Source: Desulfoluna limicola (lineage in GTDB: Bacteria; Desulfobacterota; Desulfobacteria; Desulfobacterales; Desulfolunaceae). Taken from it: DNA of 64,000 nucleotides. Numbering within the stretch: the stretch's first letter is position 1; each line of letters opens with the position of its first letter. The stretch lies in contig NZ_AP024488.1 of the NCBI RefSeq assembly GCF_021654575.1, positions 4,115,501 to 4,179,500 on the forward strand, in the 5' to 3' direction. Below, piece after piece: positions 43,656 through 51,743 of this stretch. Position numbers and translations under genes: made by a program. Under the pieces are notes generated by a model. The model was not told the DNA's origin, did no database searches, and saw nothing but the letters and a program-made list of their open reading frames with translations.

Positions 43656-43683
43656 TTGATTTTTAAATCAACATGGTTACTAT
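43656..43683 (+). promoter_or_regulatory. Promoter with overlapping dyad before core metE
   Basis: TTGATTTTTAAATCAA (43656-43671) is a perfect 7-bp dyad with a 2-nt centre. Its left end doubles as a -35 (TTGATT), with TACTAT 16 nt later (43678-43683). It points to the methyltransferase gene at 43865. The overlap suggests regulation. It resembles an FNR box but has a spacer of 6 rather than 4 between TTGAT and ATCAA. Confidence 0.55.
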
Positions 43684-43864
43684 AGGGTGCGTTATAAAAA
43701 AGTCGACGTATCAAAGACTCCGTTTCTACCCCCTGGCCGGTATGGACATACACCACCGGGCAGGTAACGTTTTTGCTGATCCGCCACTGATCACGCGCGG
43801 CCAGAACATACCACCGGCTTCGGCAGGGTGTCAATCTTTATACTGAAAAGGGATTCAGCACATT

Positions 43865-44932
43865 ATGACGAAATTTACCCCCCAGGGAAGGCCCCTTCTC
43901 ATCGGCAGCCTGCCCCTTTCAAACCACGTGGAAGCAACCGAACTGATCCTTGCCCACACCCCTGACATCCCGCTTTGGGCCCAGCTCCCGTCCAATCCCA
44001 AAGAGGGCATGATCGACCAGTTCCTTCCCGGCTTTCCCGGCCTTGTGGAAGGAGACGAGAAGTCGTGGATCGATTCAACCTCCGAAGCCTTTGCAAATGA
44101 CATGCTCGCTTTCTACGAAGCCTACCTCTTGGTGAGTGACGCAGGCGGGGACATCGAAGGGTCCCCCTTCGCCCTTTCAGCGGAGAGAGCCAAAGGATTT
44201 TCCACACTCACCGGCATGGCCCCGGCCCTCTCCCCACAGCCCCTGGCCCTCAAAGGCCAGATCACCGGCCCCATCACCTTCGGAACCGGCGTCAAGGACC
44301 AGGATGACCGGGCCATCTTCTACGATGAGCAGCTTCGGGACATCATGGTCAAGCACCTCACCATGCTGGCCGCCTGGCAGGCACGCATGCTCGGCAAATC
44401 GGGCGCCCTTCCCATCGTCTTTTTCGACGAGCCCGCCCTGGCGGGCTTCGGGACCTCGGCGTACGTCACCATCACCGAGGAGGATGTGATCTCCGCCCTG
44501 AACGAAATGGCCGACGCCGTCCACTCAGAGGGAGGCCTGGCCGGGGTCCATGTCTGCGCCAACACCCAGTGGACCCTGCTGTTTGACGCGGCCATCGACA
44601 TCATCAGCTTCGATGCCTACGCCTACTTCGACCGGTTCGTCCTTTTTGCCCAGCAGCTGAAGGGCTTCCTCGAAAAGGGAGGCATCATCGCCTGGGGCAT
44701 CGTTCCCACGGGCAACGCAGAAGAGATCGAAAAAGAGACCGTCGACAGCCTCTTTGCCAAATGGGACGCCCAGGTGAAAGAGCTCGAAGCCCTCGGGTTC
44801 GATCGAAAAAGCGTGGTGGACGCGACCCTCATCACCCCCAGCTGCGGCACAGGCTCCCTCTCCCTGGATCTTGCCAAAAAAGTGCTGGCCCTGACCAAAG
44901 GCCTCTCAGAAAAAGTGCAGGCCCAGGCGTAG
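43865..44932 (+). CDS. Core-MetE-type methionine synthase / UroD-fold methyltransferase
   Basis: A 355-residue protein of the UROD/MetE-like superfamily, equivalent to the catalytic half of cobalamin-independent methionine synthase without the N-terminal half (full MetE is about 750 residues). Zinc-ligand motifs are GVHVCANTQW (HxC) and the C-terminal SCGTGSL. FFDEPALAGFG and SFDAYAYFDRF fit the barrel. Such core MetE proteins are reported to take methyl groups from corrinoid proteins in anaerobes; that assignment is from family knowledge, and a methylcobalamin:thiol methyltransferase is an alternative. It is a single gene with its own promoter and dyad. Confidence 0.8.
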   Translation: MTKFTPQGRPLLIGSLPLSNHVEATELILAHTPDIPLWAQLPSNPKEGMIDQFLPGFPGLVEGDEKSWIDSTSEAFANDMLAFYEAYLLVSDAGGDIEGSPFALSAERAKGFSTLTGMAPALSPQPLALKGQITGPITFGTGVKDQDDRAIFYDEQLRDIMVKHLTMLAAWQARMLGKSGALPIVFFDEPALAGFGTSAYVTITEEDVISALNEMADAVHSEGGLAGVHVCANTQWTLLFDAAIDIISFDAYAYFDRFVLFAQQLKGFLEKGGIIAWGIVPTGNAEEIEKETVDSLFAKWDAQVKELEALGFDRKSVVDATLITPSCGTGSLSLDLAKKVLALTKGLSEKVQAQA

Positions 44933-44949
44933 GAAAACGAAAAAATATG

Positions 44950-45145
44950 GCCTCCGGCGGCCCTGCCGGGGGCCAAACGTTTGCCTGATTTGAAAGAGTG
45001 GGTGTGACAAACAGTTTTTTAAGACCGATTTCGTTTCATGCAAAGGCGTTGGCTTGCCGATTGTATTCGACTTAGAAGGGGCACCCTGAAAATTTTTGGA
45101 GTTCATGTCAAAAAGCGACCCGCCGTAGGCATGGCTGAATAGTTG
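44950..45145. repeat. Type A repeat
   Basis: GCCTCCGGCGGCCCTGCCGG at left; CAAAAAGCGACCCGCCGTAG then GCATGGCTGAATAGTT at right, about 195 bp. It follows the core metE stop. Confidence 0.82.
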
Positions 45146-45640
45146 CAAAATTGCCTTTGAACAAAGCCCGCCACCTGCGTCCACGGTGTTTTCGCTTCAG
45201 TGGCTTCGCCATCTTTACCGGCGGGAGGCCACTTTTTAGCACCCAGCTATAGCAATAAAAGGCGTGGCGTTTCCTTCGCCTCCTCTTGCAACCGCTCTTC
45301 TTCTCTCGGCGCCCCTTTTTTCACGTCTGTACAAAAGGCTTCCCAAAAAGGCAAAGTCTCCTTTATAATGAAAAATTAATCTTTCCCTGAACTACCGGGG
45401 AAGTCGCATTTAAAATCAGGACGCCGCCTTCCGGCCTGTCCCTGACGAAGCGAACGACCGCTGCCTCCCCCGGGGAGCAGCGTCACAATACAGACAGTTC
45501 ACGGGCACCTTGAGTTGTTGTCCCACGGCATCGTTTCAGCGGCTATGAAACACCCCACAAGCGACGCCATCAAACGTTGCCCGGCCAAACATTGATTGAT
45601 GACACTGCAACAACCTGTTGCAGTCCATCCAAAAAGGAAC
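45146..45640. other. Leader of the MoxR/CoxE genes
   Basis: No gene is seen. A TATAAT at 45364-45369 is the best -10, with a poor -35. CTGCAACA-ACC-TGTTGCAG (45605-45623) is a perfect 8-bp hairpin right before the moxR ribosome site and could act on translation or bind a regulator. Confidence 0.45.
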
Positions 45641-45644
45641 CACC

Positions 45645-46499
45645 ATGTCCGAAAATGACAACGCCGCCGTCTTTACCGGCGCAAAAAAGTACGTTCTGGA
45701 TGACGAGCTGGCAAAAATCATCAACATCTCCATGGCCCTTGAGATGCCCCTGCTCCTCAAAGGGGAGCCCGGCACCGGCAAAACCATGCTGGCCCACGCC
45801 ATCAGCGAAAGCCTCCGCATGCCGCTCATCACGCTGAACGTGAAATCCAGCATGAAGCTGGTGGAAGCCCTCTACCAGTACGACACCCTGACGCGACTGA
45901 ACGACAGCCGCTTCGGCGACTCCTCCCGCAATGTCTCGGACATTGAAGAGTACATCTCCATGGGCAAAATCGGCCAGGCCTTTACCGCAGACCAACGCGT
46001 GGTGCTCCTCATCGATGAGATCGACAAGGCAGACACCGACTTCCAGGACGACATGCTCGACGTCCTGGACCAGATGCAGTTTGACGTCATGGAGATCGAC
46101 AAAACCGTCTCCGCCAAAACACGCCCCGTCATCCTCATCACCTCCAACTCCAAGAAGGACCTCTCCGACCCCTTCCTCGGTCGCTGCAACTTCCACCACA
46201 TCGCCTTCCCCGACCCCAAGGTCATGCGACGCATCTTAAACGTCCATTTCCCCGAGATCAGTGATGACCTCGTCGAAGGCGCCACCACCACCTTCTACAA
46301 ACTCCGCGAACTCGACGGCATCGAAAAGAAGCCCGCCACCCGCGAGCTGATCAACTGGGTCCGCGCGCTTCAGGCCGACCCCGACTTCAAGGTCAAGCAG
46401 CTGGCCAAAGGGGACATCCCCTTCCTCGGCGTGCTCTTCAAAAAGAGCCCCGACTACAACAGGGCCGCAAACCAGGTGACGCGTCGTCGGATCTTTTAA
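45645..46499 (+). CDS. MoxR-type AAA+ ATPase
   Basis: A 284-residue AAA+ ATPase. Walker A is GEPGTGKTM (about 33-41), Walker B is VVLLIDEIDKAD and sensor 1 is ILITSNS, followed by the arginine-rich FLGRCNFHHI. It belongs to the MoxR group that works with CoxE-type VWA proteins as a metal-cofactor-inserting or remodelling chaperone. The ATG at 45645 follows AAAAAGGAA. The VWA partner is next, 408 bp on, separated by repeats. Confidence 0.92.
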   Translation: MSENDNAAVFTGAKKYVLDDELAKIINISMALEMPLLLKGEPGTGKTMLAHAISESLRMPLITLNVKSSMKLVEALYQYDTLTRLNDSRFGDSSRNVSDIEEYISMGKIGQAFTADQRVVLLIDEIDKADTDFQDDMLDVLDQMQFDVMEIDKTVSAKTRPVILITSNSKKDLSDPFLGRCNFHHIAFPDPKVMRRILNVHFPEISDDLVEGATTTFYKLRELDGIEKKPATRELINWVRALQADPDFKVKQLAKGDIPFLGVLFKKSPDYNRAANQVTRRRIF

Positions 46500-46507
46500 A
46501 GAAGGGA

Positions 46508-46612
46508 ATGCCTCCGGCGGCCAGGGGATGATCCCCTGGACCCCAGGTTGCGAATGTTTTCGACCCTCGTTCCTCGGGTCGATCACATTCGCTGACGGGC
46601 TACACCCGTAGT
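46508..46612. repeat. Type B repeat, reversed
   Basis: GCCTCCGGCGGC, CAGGGGATGATCCCCTG, GCGAATG...loop CCTCGTTCCTCGG...CACATTCGC and a hairpin around GGGCTACACCC, just after the moxR stop. Confidence 0.82.
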
Positions 46613-46789
46613 TTTGCCCGCAATGAATCAGCCTGTGCTCGGATGCATTGAACCCATTGCAAGGGTTTACAGCAACACGCCACAGCGATTCTACCGGAGC
46701 CAACGCCTTCTTAAAAAGTCTACACTCGTCATCTGTTGGGTTTAACATCGCCACACGTCTTCCATGCTAAAACAGTTACGGCATAGACC

Positions 46790-46900
46790 ACCCTTGCTGA
46801 ATTCGCACCACCGTTTTTCCCCGAGGAACGAGGGGGAAAACGGTGGTGCAACCGGAAAGTTTTTGCGGAGCTTTTTTCAAAAAGCGACCCGCCGGAGGCA
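46790..46900. repeat. Composite repeat supplying a ribosome site
   Basis: A variant stem (arms 46805-46822 and 46832-46849, one G-T pair) around GAGGAACGA is joined to the CCGGAAAGTTTTTGCGG module and ends GACCCGCCGGAGGC. The GGAGG of this end is 10 nt before the CoxE start codon. Confidence 0.85.
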
Positions 46901-46907
46901 CTCCACC

Positions 46908-48098
46908 ATGTTCATCGACTTTTTTTACAAACTCAAAGAGGTGGGGGTTCCCGTGAGCCCCACCTCTTTTCTGCGGCTTCAAAAGGCCCTGTCTTCAGGC
47001 CTTGTGAACTCCGTGGACGATTTTTATACCGCTGCGCGGACCATCTTGATCAAGAGCGAGCGCTACTTTGACATCTACGACCAGGTCTTTGCCTGGTACT
47101 TTAAAGGCGTGGAGATCCCGGACGACGAGTCGCTGGAGTTGGATGAAATCGCCAAGGCGATGCTCGACAAGTGGCTTCAAAACCCCAAAGAGATGGCCGA
47201 AGCCCTGGGGATGGATGAAAAGGAGCTCTCCAAGTACACCCCGGACGAGCTCATCGACTATTTCAAGAAGAGGCTTCAAGACCAGAAAGAGCGCCATGAC
47301 GGCGGCAACAAGTGGATCGGCACCGGCGGGTACTCACCCGTGGGGCACTCCGGATACCACCCCGGCGGCATGCGCGTGGGCGGCGAGTCCCGCAGCAAAA
47401 GCGCGGTCAAGGTGGCAGGCGAGAGACGCTACAAAGACTACTCCGGCCAAGGGCCCCTGACCCAGGCCCACATCGGCGAGGCCTTAAAGCGCCTTCGGAA
47501 CCTCACCCCTGCCGGGCCCAAAGACAAAATCAACGTGGACAAGAGCATCTACCAGACCATGAAAAACGGCGGGGAGATCGAGCTTGTCTTTGACCAGAGC
47601 CTCAGGGATCGCCTCAAGGTGGTCCTGATGATCGACAACGGCGGCTGGTCCATGGAGCCCTACGTCCATGTGGTTCAGACCCTCTTTGACTACGCCAGGG
47701 CCCAGTTCAAGGACGTGAAGACCTACTTCTTCCACAACACCATCTACGACACCGTCTGGCTCGATTCCAGCCGGTACCGACAACCCAAGCGCATCGACGA
47801 TTTTGCCAAAATCGACCCCGACACCCGCCTGATCATTTTGGGGGATGCCTCCATGGCACCCTACGAACTCCTCTCCCGGGACGGCTCCATCTATGTCCAG
47901 GACCGCAGCGGAAAACCCAGCATCGAAAGGCTCCGGTTCCTCTCGGAAACCTTTGCCCACTGCGTCTGGCTCAACCCCGTCCAGGCCCACATGTGGAGCT
48001 ACACCCGCACCATCCAGGCCATCGGCCAGATCTTCCCCATGTTCGAGCTCTCCCTCGACGGCCTCGAAGACGCCGTCACCCACCTGATGGAGAAATAA
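46908..48098 (+). CDS. CoxE-like VWA domain protein
   Basis: A 396-residue protein with an N-terminal helical CoxE-type part, a Gly/Arg-rich linker (about 125-180) and a C-terminal VWA fold (RLKVVLMIDNGGWSMEPYVH from about 235). The MIDAS motif is degenerate: DNGGW in place of DxSxS, so metal binding may be altered. It is the usual partner of MoxR ATPases. The start at 46908 relies on a GGAGG that belongs to a repeat element. The target protein of the pair is not encoded nearby. Confidence 0.85.
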   Translation: MFIDFFYKLKEVGVPVSPTSFLRLQKALSSGLVNSVDDFYTAARTILIKSERYFDIYDQVFAWYFKGVEIPDDESLELDEIAKAMLDKWLQNPKEMAEALGMDEKELSKYTPDELIDYFKKRLQDQKERHDGGNKWIGTGGYSPVGHSGYHPGGMRVGGESRSKSAVKVAGERRYKDYSGQGPLTQAHIGEALKRLRNLTPAGPKDKINVDKSIYQTMKNGGEIELVFDQSLRDRLKVVLMIDNGGWSMEPYVHVVQTLFDYARAQFKDVKTYFFHNTIYDTVWLDSSRYRQPKRIDDFAKIDPDTRLIILGDASMAPYELLSRDGSIYVQDRSGKPSIERLRFLSETFAHCVWLNPVQAHMWSYTRTIQAIGQIFPMFELSLDGLEDAVTHLMEK

Positions 48099-48100
48099 AA

Positions 48101-48600
48101 AATGCCTCCGGCGTGCAGGGGATGATCCCCTGCACCCCATATGGCACCCTGCCCAAGGCGCTCCTGCGGATCGCCTTGGGCAGGGTGCACGACCACCTTC
48201 GTAATACACATGGCGTCGCTGATAACGGCAATGGCGCCGTGTGCTTCGCCTACCTTTTAACCGCTTCGTCCACCTTTGTGGCCTGGCCGAGAAGCGAGCC
48301 AAAAATGCAAAAGCAACCAACCTTCGAGGTCCCTCACCTCACCACCGGTTATTCCAGTTGAAAACAAGCCAATTTCAGGCAACTTCGCGATTCGACCTTC
48401 GGGCTGCACGAAGAGCGAGAAGCCACCTTCACCTTGTGTGCTTGCGCACCATTTATCTCTAAAACCAACAGGGTTGGGAGGAACCTTAACGGTGCGCAAG
48501 CACACCCACCGCCTGCCACCTTAAACCCGATTTTGTCTAAGATACGAAACAGTACCCACAACGTCTTGAAGCTTGTGACAACATATGAATAAACCATCAG
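48101..48600. repeat. Repeat-rich spacer
   Basis: A hairpin CAGGGGATGATCCCCTG; a perfect 17-bp stem (48144-48160 with 48172-48188); and a 15-bp pair GTGTGCTTGCGCACC (48436-48450) with complement (48491-48505), the same design as at 22933-23004. No credible gene is present. Confidence 0.8.
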
Positions 48601-48602
48601 CA

Positions 48603-48718
48603 TTGGAGGCGGGCGCAGCCCGCAGCGAATGCCATTACGATTTGCCCCGAGCTACGAGGGGCGAAGCGAAATGGCAACCCACCGCTTTCGAGGTGGCTCA
48701 CCTCGCCGCCGGAGGCAT
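48603..48718. repeat. Type B repeat
   Basis: GCGGGCGCAGCCCGC, a stem GCCATT...AATGGC around CGAGCTACGAG, CGAGGTGGCTCACCTCG, GCCGCCGGAGGC. It ends 6 bp before the nth stop codon (48724). Confidence 0.85.
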
Positions 48719-48723
48719 CGCTT

Positions 48724-49377
48724 TTAACGGTGCTTTGTCACGCCGATTCTGGGGCAGAGGTCGGCAACGGGGCATGTGGAGCAGAAAGGGGAGATGGGAC
48801 GACAGAGGACCTGTCCGAAGGCGACGAGGATTTCGTTGTAGATAACCCAGTACTCTCTGGGGAGTTTTTTGCGCAGGGCCATTTCGGTTTTGTCTGCGTC
48901 TTTGGTTTTCACGTAGCCGATGCGATTGCTGATACGATGGACGTGGGTGTCCACGCAGATGGCCTCCATCTTATAGCCTTCCACCAGCACGAGGTTGGCG
49001 GTTTTCCGGCCCACGCCGGGCAGGGTCAGGAGCTCATCGAGGTCGTTGGGGACGACGCCCTGGTATTTTTCCAGGATCAGGGTGGAGATCTCCATGATCC
49101 GTTTGGACTTGGTGGGGTAAAAACCCACCGGATAGATGAGTTTTGCGGTCTCTTCTTCTCCCAGGGCAAGGAGAGCTTCAGGGGTACTGGCCACAGCAAA
49201 GAGACGCCTGGCGGCAACAGCCGTCACCTCGTCTTTGGTGCGCAGGGAAAGAAGGGTAGCGATAAGCACCTCAAAGGGAGTTGCGCCGATTCCGGCCATG
49301 AGGGTAATCACCGGGGCATCCCACGCTTTGTAGGATTCTTTCAACCGTTCCACGAAAATCTTGATATCCAAGGCCAT
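48724..49377 (-). CDS. nth: Endonuclease III
   Basis: A 217-residue DNA glycosylase/AP lyase for oxidised pyrimidines. The HhH motif [13 protein letters not shown] carries the catalytic Lys, [11 protein letters not shown] the catalytic Asp, and the C-terminal cluster is C-x6-C-x2-C-x5-C ([17 protein letters not shown]), holding [4Fe-4S]. The start at 49377 follows AAAGGA; an ATG six codons upstream is possible. Length is normal for the family. Confidence 0.96.
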   Translation of the reverse strand: MALDIKIFVERLKESYKAWDAPVITLMAGIGATPFEVLIATLLSLRTKDEVTAVAARRLFAVASTPEALLALGEEETAKLIYPVGFYPTKSKRIMEISTLILEKYQGVVPNDLDELLTLPGVGRKTANLVLVEGYKMEAICVDTHVHRISNRIGYVKTKDADKTEMALRKKLPREYWVIYNEILVAFGQVLCRPISPFCSTCPVADLCPRIGVTKHR

Positions 49378-49843
49378 GACGTCCTTTCCATCCATACGTA
49401 TTGGGGCTCCGATTAAGGGGGTTCGCCTTGCAGCGCGGAATCAATGACAGGTGTTCGCACAAAGCGATGTGATGCGACGGCATCGTCTTTTGGAGCTGCC
49501 CTTGGACATACCATATACAGGAAAAAGCACAAACCCAAATACAAGATATCCCGCCCCACACCAGCGCCTCAACAGCATGGACATCTCATGCGCCATCCCC
49601 CCCTCACATCACTGCACCCTGCCCCAAAATTCCCTTCGTATTCAAGAAGATCGCCACCATGAGCAGAGCAAAGAGAGTGAGCATTGTTTGCACGATAATA
49701 TCATGATGCTCGCGATACCATCTGTCGTTTTACGTATGGTTCCAGCAGCCTGAGCACGGCGATGGCGGAGAAAATTTGAGATCGCATTTCACCCGAATGC
49801 CCTTTTTTTGCTGGATAAGTGAATATTTTATAAAATCGCGGGT
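49378..49843. other. Divergent spacer, nothing recognised
   Basis: No ORF with a ribosome site and no repeat copy. The regulatory elements of the downstream hdrC-like gene begin at 49844. Confidence 0.45.
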
Positions 49844-49886
49844 ACTTGACCTAAGTCAAGGCGTTTGTTTTTCACCCTGATATGAT
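49844..49886 (+). promoter_or_regulatory. FNR/HcpR-type site with TATGAT promoter
   Basis: TTGAC-CTAA-GTCAA (49846-49859) lies 21 nt before TATGAT (49881-49886). The dyad centre is about 41 bp before the predicted start, the class II activator position. The site differs by one base in 18 from that before hcp. Confidence 0.8.
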
Positions 49887-49965
49887 GTAAGCCATTCCCC
49901 TTGAAGGAACACCAAGCAATAATACCGGAGCCTCCGGTCAGGGACTACAGAATAAGGGACACGTC

Positions 49966-50493
49966 ATGGAAAAAATCGATCCGACATTCATCAGAGAGGT
50001 CACACGCCGCTCTGGGACCATACCCACCCGTTGCTACAACTGCTCTGCCTGCAGCAGTGGCTGCCAGTTTGCCCATATCATGGACAGAAAGCCCCACGAA
50101 ATGATCCGCCTGGTTCAGCTCGGCCTGAAAAACGAGGCCCTGGCCGCCTCCGGGCCCTGGATCTGTGTGGGGTGCAACACCTGCAGCATGGAGTGCCCCA
50201 ACGGCATTGACATCCCCGCTGTCATGGACACCATGCGGGAGATGGCCATCGCCAAAGGGGAGATTCCCGAGAAGGACATCTACAACTTCCACAAGGAGAT
50301 CTTAGGGTCCATCAAACGTCACGGCCGAACCCACAAGCTGGAGATCATGATGCGCTTCAAACTCGTCTCCAGGGATTTCTTCAGTGACATGGACCTTGGC
50401 GTCCGCATGCTCTCCCGACGCAAGCTTCACATTCTGCCCTCTCGCATCAAAGCGTTGGGTGATGTCCGCAACCTCTTCAAAAAAGTGGGGTAA
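49966..50493 (+). CDS. HdrC-like ferredoxin subunit
   Basis: A 175-residue iron-sulphur protein with two CxxCxxxCx..-type clusters: CYNCSACSSGC (about 23-33) and CVGCNTCSMECP (about 67-78), as in heterodisulfide reductase subunit C and related oxidoreductases. A C-terminal helical tail (about 110-175) follows. It should pass electrons to the HdrB-like partner 4 bp downstream. No HdrA flavoprotein is present. The promoter carries a site like that of hcp, so expression may respond to redox or nitrosative stress. Confidence 0.88.
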   Translation: MEKIDPTFIREVTRRSGTIPTRCYNCSACSSGCQFAHIMDRKPHEMIRLVQLGLKNEALAASGPWICVGCNTCSMECPNGIDIPAVMDTMREMAIAKGEIPEKDIYNFHKEILGSIKRHGRTHKLEIMMRFKLVSRDFFSDMDLGVRMLSRRKLHILPSRIKALGDVRNLFKKVG

Positions 50494-50497
50494 CACC

Positions 50498-51355
50498 ATG
50501 AAATGCGAAACAAGACCCATGGAAGTGACGTGGTTTCCCGGTTGTTCCATGAAGACCTCGGCCATGGAAAACCATGAGTCCTTTAAAATATTCTGCGAAG
50601 CCATCGGCATTCGTCTTGTGGAACTGCCGGACTGGAACTGCTGCGGCAGCTCCTCGGCCCACAGCATCGACCGAGAACTGGCCTTTGACCTGGTGGCTCG
50701 AAACCTGGCCATGGCCCCTTCGGGGCGCCCCATCCTCACGGCATGCCCCAGCTGCACCCTTCGCTTCAAAGAGACACACCACCACCTGACGGAAAGTGCC
50801 GATGCGCGAATCCGTTTCCGGCGCCAGTGGGGGGTCCCCTTTGACGAGTCCAAAAAGGTGATGCACTTTTTTGAGCTCATCGACGGCATGGACATCTCCG
50901 CCTTCACCAATGGCGAGAAGCCCCTTTCCGGCCTTACCTATGCGCCTTATTACGGATGCATGCTGGCCCGGCCTCCCCAGCTCAGAAACCAGAAGAACTT
51001 CCATGGCCTTCTGGAGAAAATTTTAGGCACCCTTGGGGCCAAGGCGGTCACGTGGAAGGGAAGCACCAAGTGTTGCGGCACCTTCCTCTCCGTGGCACGC
51101 CCTGAAGCCACCACCGAGGTGGTCAACGGTATCGTCCAGAGCGGGGTCGATTCAGGGGCCGAATGCCTCATCACGGCCTGCGCCATGTGCCAGCTCAACC
51201 TTGAGATTCGCTGCAACCTGAAAAACCAACTCCCGGTGCTCCACTTCTCAGAAATCCTCACCCTGGCCCTGGGCAAGGGTGAGAATACCGATCAGTGGTT
51301 CAAGCGCCATCTGGTGGACCCGAAGCCGCTGCTGGCTGCCCACGGCCTGATTTAA
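50498..51355 (+). CDS. HdrB-like CCG-domain protein
   Basis: A 285-residue protein with two CCG domains: FPGCSMKT...WNCCGSSSA...ACPSC and YYGCMLARP...KCCGTF...ACAMC. All cysteines for two non-cubane clusters of the HdrB kind are present. The usual substrate is a disulfide; which one is not evident. The start at 50498 is 4 bp after the hdrC-like stop, so the pair is one operon. A frame upstream from 50384 overlaps hdrC and is not used. Confidence 0.9.
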   Translation: MKCETRPMEVTWFPGCSMKTSAMENHESFKIFCEAIGIRLVELPDWNCCGSSSAHSIDRELAFDLVARNLAMAPSGRPILTACPSCTLRFKETHHHLTESADARIRFRRQWGVPFDESKKVMHFFELIDGMDISAFTNGEKPLSGLTYAPYYGCMLARPPQLRNQKNFHGLLEKILGTLGAKAVTWKGSTKCCGTFLSVARPEATTEVVNGIVQSGVDSGAECLITACAMCQLNLEIRCNLKNQLPVLHFSEILTLALGKGENTDQWFKRHLVDPKPLLAAHGLI

Positions 51356-51743
51356 ATTCACTCCCGGATATTTCATCCGCCTTCGAGTCATACAATGGAT
51401 GCGTGGGTTACCCTTGAAATATCCGGGTCTGTCCCCTACCCGGGCACTGCGGCAGAAGACGCCCCCTCCTCCAATATGCCATAGGCTGCCTTAATTCCGT
51501 AACTATTCAGCTCAAGGCTTCCCCCGGCGGCCCTGCCGGGGGCCAAACCGCTGAAACGTTCGACAAACAGCGTTTGAGACTAATGCCTGTTCATTCGAAG
51601 GCCTTGCCTTGCCGGCTGTATTCGACTTAAGGAGTAAGCATCCCCTATTCTCCCCCTCCACCCTTGATTCAAGCACACACTCTATAGTATCTATGTTTCA
51701 TACCCAAAACATTGGACATTGAATTAAGCGGAGAATGCATGCC
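51356..51743. repeat. Spacer with degenerate type A repeat
   Basis: TAACTATTCAGCTCAAGGCT then TCCCCCGGCGGCCCTGCCGG marks the left end at 51499. The right end decays after about 51632. Before it the sequence is unremarkable. Confidence 0.7.
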
